NCBI GenBank assembly: GCA_903837135.1
Contig: CAILTK010000106.1
Coordinates: 55,222 to 119,221, forward strand
Reading direction: 5' to 3'
Source: an uncultured Caulobacterales bacterium
Lineage (GTDB): Bacteria > Pseudomonadota > Alphaproteobacteria > Caulobacterales > Caulobacteraceae
Length of the DNA: 64,000 nucleotides
The position numbers were made by a program, and so were the translations under genes. Below are positions 62,880 to 64,000 of this stretch, piece by piece. Under the pieces are notes generated by a model that saw only the letters and a program-made list of their open reading frames with translations, did not search any database and was not told the origin of the DNA. How positions within the stretch are numbered: the first letter of the stretch is position 1; each line of letters opens with the position of its first letter.

Positions 62880-63190
62880 CCGTGTACCTCGGTTCTCCAA
62901 TTTCTTGTTATTAACGTGCTGGAAACTCTCATACAGTCTAAATCGTTATGCGATTCGGCGGCTGACGCCGCCCGATCGTCGCGGGGGAACCCCTTCCCCG
63001 CCTCAGTGGAGTGCAGGGTGACGGGTATTTTGTCCGTGCGCATTGTGGTCTTGGCGGAGCCGCCGCCAACGATCGTCGGCGCATCCCCCGGCGGATCCCC
63101 CATCCCTGTTCGCTCCTCTTCCGAAGGCGCCGGCCCCAAGGCCCGCGCCTTTTTCTTTGCCCCCTCTCTTACTGAATTTCGGAGGCTCCC
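62880..63190 (+). ncRNA. Possible small RNA or leader ending in an intrinsic terminator before phoH
   Basis: 311 bases without a gene. At 63126-63149 GGCGC-C-GGCC pairs with GGCC-C-GCGCC around CCAA, followed by five T (63150-63154): a good intrinsic terminator on the plus strand. No plus-strand gene lies upstream, so it must end either a short RNA or an attenuated phoH leader. GC-rich inverted segments near 62965-63005 (gccgcc / cgcgggggaaccccttccccg) could fold. Start point and function unknown. Confidence 0.35.
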
Positions 63191-63943
63191 ATGACCAAGC
63201 GTGCGCTGAAGCGGATGGTGCGTGAAGGCGAATTCTCGACGGCCGAGTTCGCCGACGCGAAGATTCGCCGCCTACCGGTGGAGAGAGGATGGTCGCCGAT
63301 GCCCGAGGAGCGCGAGCAGGGGTACCTCAAGACCATAAAACCCAAGTCCGGCGGGCAGGCCGCGCTGATGGAGGCGATCGACCAGAAGAACCTGGTGCTC
63401 GCGCTGGGGCCGGCCGGCACCGGCAAGACCTATCTCGCGATCGCCAAGGCGGTGGAGGCGCTGGAAGCCGGCCGGGTCGGCCGCATCGTCCTGTCGCGTC
63501 CGGCGATCGAGGCCGGCGAGTCGATCGGCTATCTGCCCGGCGACATGGAGGAGAAGCTCGCCCCCTACCTTCGCCCGCTCTACGACGCCCTGTCCGACCG
63601 GCTGTCGATGAAGAGGGTCAAGAGCCTGATGGCCGAAGGCCTGATCGAGATCGCCCCGGTCGGCTTCATGCGCGGCCGGACGCTGAACAACGCCTTCGTG
63701 GTGATCGACGAGGCGCAGAACTGCACCTACGTCCAGCTCAAGATGCTGCTGACCCGGCTCGGATGGAACTCCACCATGGTGGTCACTGGCGACCCGCAGC
63801 AGTCCGACCTTCTGCCGGGCGTCTCCGGCCTCGGCGACGTGGCCGACCATCTCGAGGTCCTGCCCAACATCGCCGTGGTCCGGCTCGAGGACACCGACAT
63901 CGTCCGTCACCCGCTGGTGGCCGAGATGCTGGGGGTGCTGTAA
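63191..63943 (+). CDS. phoH: PhoH family ATPase
   Basis: 250 residues; ribosome site GGAGG before the ATG. Walker A GPAGTGKT, Walker B VIDEAQN, and the PhoH signatures ALGPAGTGKTYLAIA, SRPAIEAGESIGYLPGD and VTGDPQQSDLLP. PhoH proteins are RNA-associated ATPases with helicase-like cores; the physiological role in alphaproteobacteria is not settled. The N-terminal 60 residues are basic. Confidence 0.95.
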   Translation: MTKRALKRMVREGEFSTAEFADAKIRRLPVERGWSPMPEEREQGYLKTIKPKSGGQAALMEAIDQKNLVLALGPAGTGKTYLAIAKAVEALEAGRVGRIVLSRPAIEAGESIGYLPGDMEEKLAPYLRPLYDALSDRLSMKRVKSLMAEGLIEIAPVGFMRGRTLNNAFVVIDEAQNCTYVQLKMLLTRLGWNSTMVVTGDPQQSDLLPGVSGLGDVADHLEVLPNIAVVRLEDTDIVRHPLVAEMLGVL

Positions 63944-63962
63944 AACTAAGCTGATCCAAGCT

Positions 63963-63997
63963 CCTCCCCCTCAGGGGGAGGTGTCCGCGAAGCGGAC
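63963..63997. repeat. Double palindrome repeat at the right edge
   Basis: CCTCCCCC-TCA-GGGGGAGG (63963-63981) is followed directly by GTCCGC-GAA-GCGGAC (63983-63997). It shares the CTCCCCC/GGGGGAG core and the next GTCCG with the repeat at 49583. It follows phoH and may act as its transcript end. Confidence 0.65.
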
Positions 63998-64000
63998 GGA

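Noticed and set aside
1..64000. CRISPR arrays
   Set aside because: No regularly spaced direct repeats and no cas-like genes were seen.

Overview
The window is high-GC DNA from an alphaproteobacterium, most likely a Caulobacteraceae member (Caulobacter/Phenylobacterium type). The strongest evidence is the gene string fliQ-fliR-flhB-cckA (39967-44398), which I recall from Caulobacter. CtrA-type TTAA boxes in front of flagellar operons and the flgB-flgC-fliE / fliO-fliP divergon at the right end support this. All calls come from reading the sequence; no database search was run.

Left part (1-33.8 kb) is accessory or rearranged. From 1 to 4.3 kb lie an HNH nuclease, a small secreted protein, a broken S1/P1 nuclease, a DUF4386 membrane protein and three short membrane ORFs. 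A 159-bp MITE with perfect 18-bp inverted ends and a 4-bp target duplication (4421-4587) starts a lower-GC block. That block holds a frameshifted coiled-coil protein, an Orc/Cdc6-like AAA ATPase with a small membrane partner, a large serine recombinase and a plasmid-type ParB. The DNA upstream of parB is packed with nested inverted repeats. Next is a compact type II secretion cluster (13.4-23.7 kb: three pseudopilins with prepilin motifs, a GspK-like protein, L, M, C-like, secretin D, peptidase O, ATPase E, F). It is followed by a 1414-residue RHS/YD protein with a small two-TM protein downstream and a one-repeat mini-YD protein divergent from it. A compact integrative element (29.7-33.8 kb: ATPase, XRE regulator, RuvC-like protein, second large serine recombinase) ends inside radC and has cut that gene in two.

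Right part (33.8-64 kb) looks like chromosomal backbone: map-radC, DUF805, sfsA, cinA-type protein, a TetR-oxidoreductase operon with a visible operator pair, folE, the flagellar export genes with cckA, and a DUF885 peptidase-like protein. An Lrp regulator sits divergently from a saccharopine-dehydrogenase-like gene and an ALDH7-like dehydrogenase (probable lysine degradation). Then come small hypotheticals, an EVE-domain protein, an exosortase H pair, a Mg2+ P-type ATPase, tRNA-Leu(CAA), a Bcr/CflA exporter, fliP-fliO, flgB-flgC-fliE, a gamma carbonic anhydrase and phoH.

Most unusual points: the nested-palindrome region upstream of parB, the compact radC-targeting element whose recombinase reading frame ends in antisense radC sequence, a RuvC-like protein with His where the first catalytic Asp is expected, the RHS tail with a candidate immunity gene, and an apparently real reading frame inside a LuxR-type membrane regulator gene.
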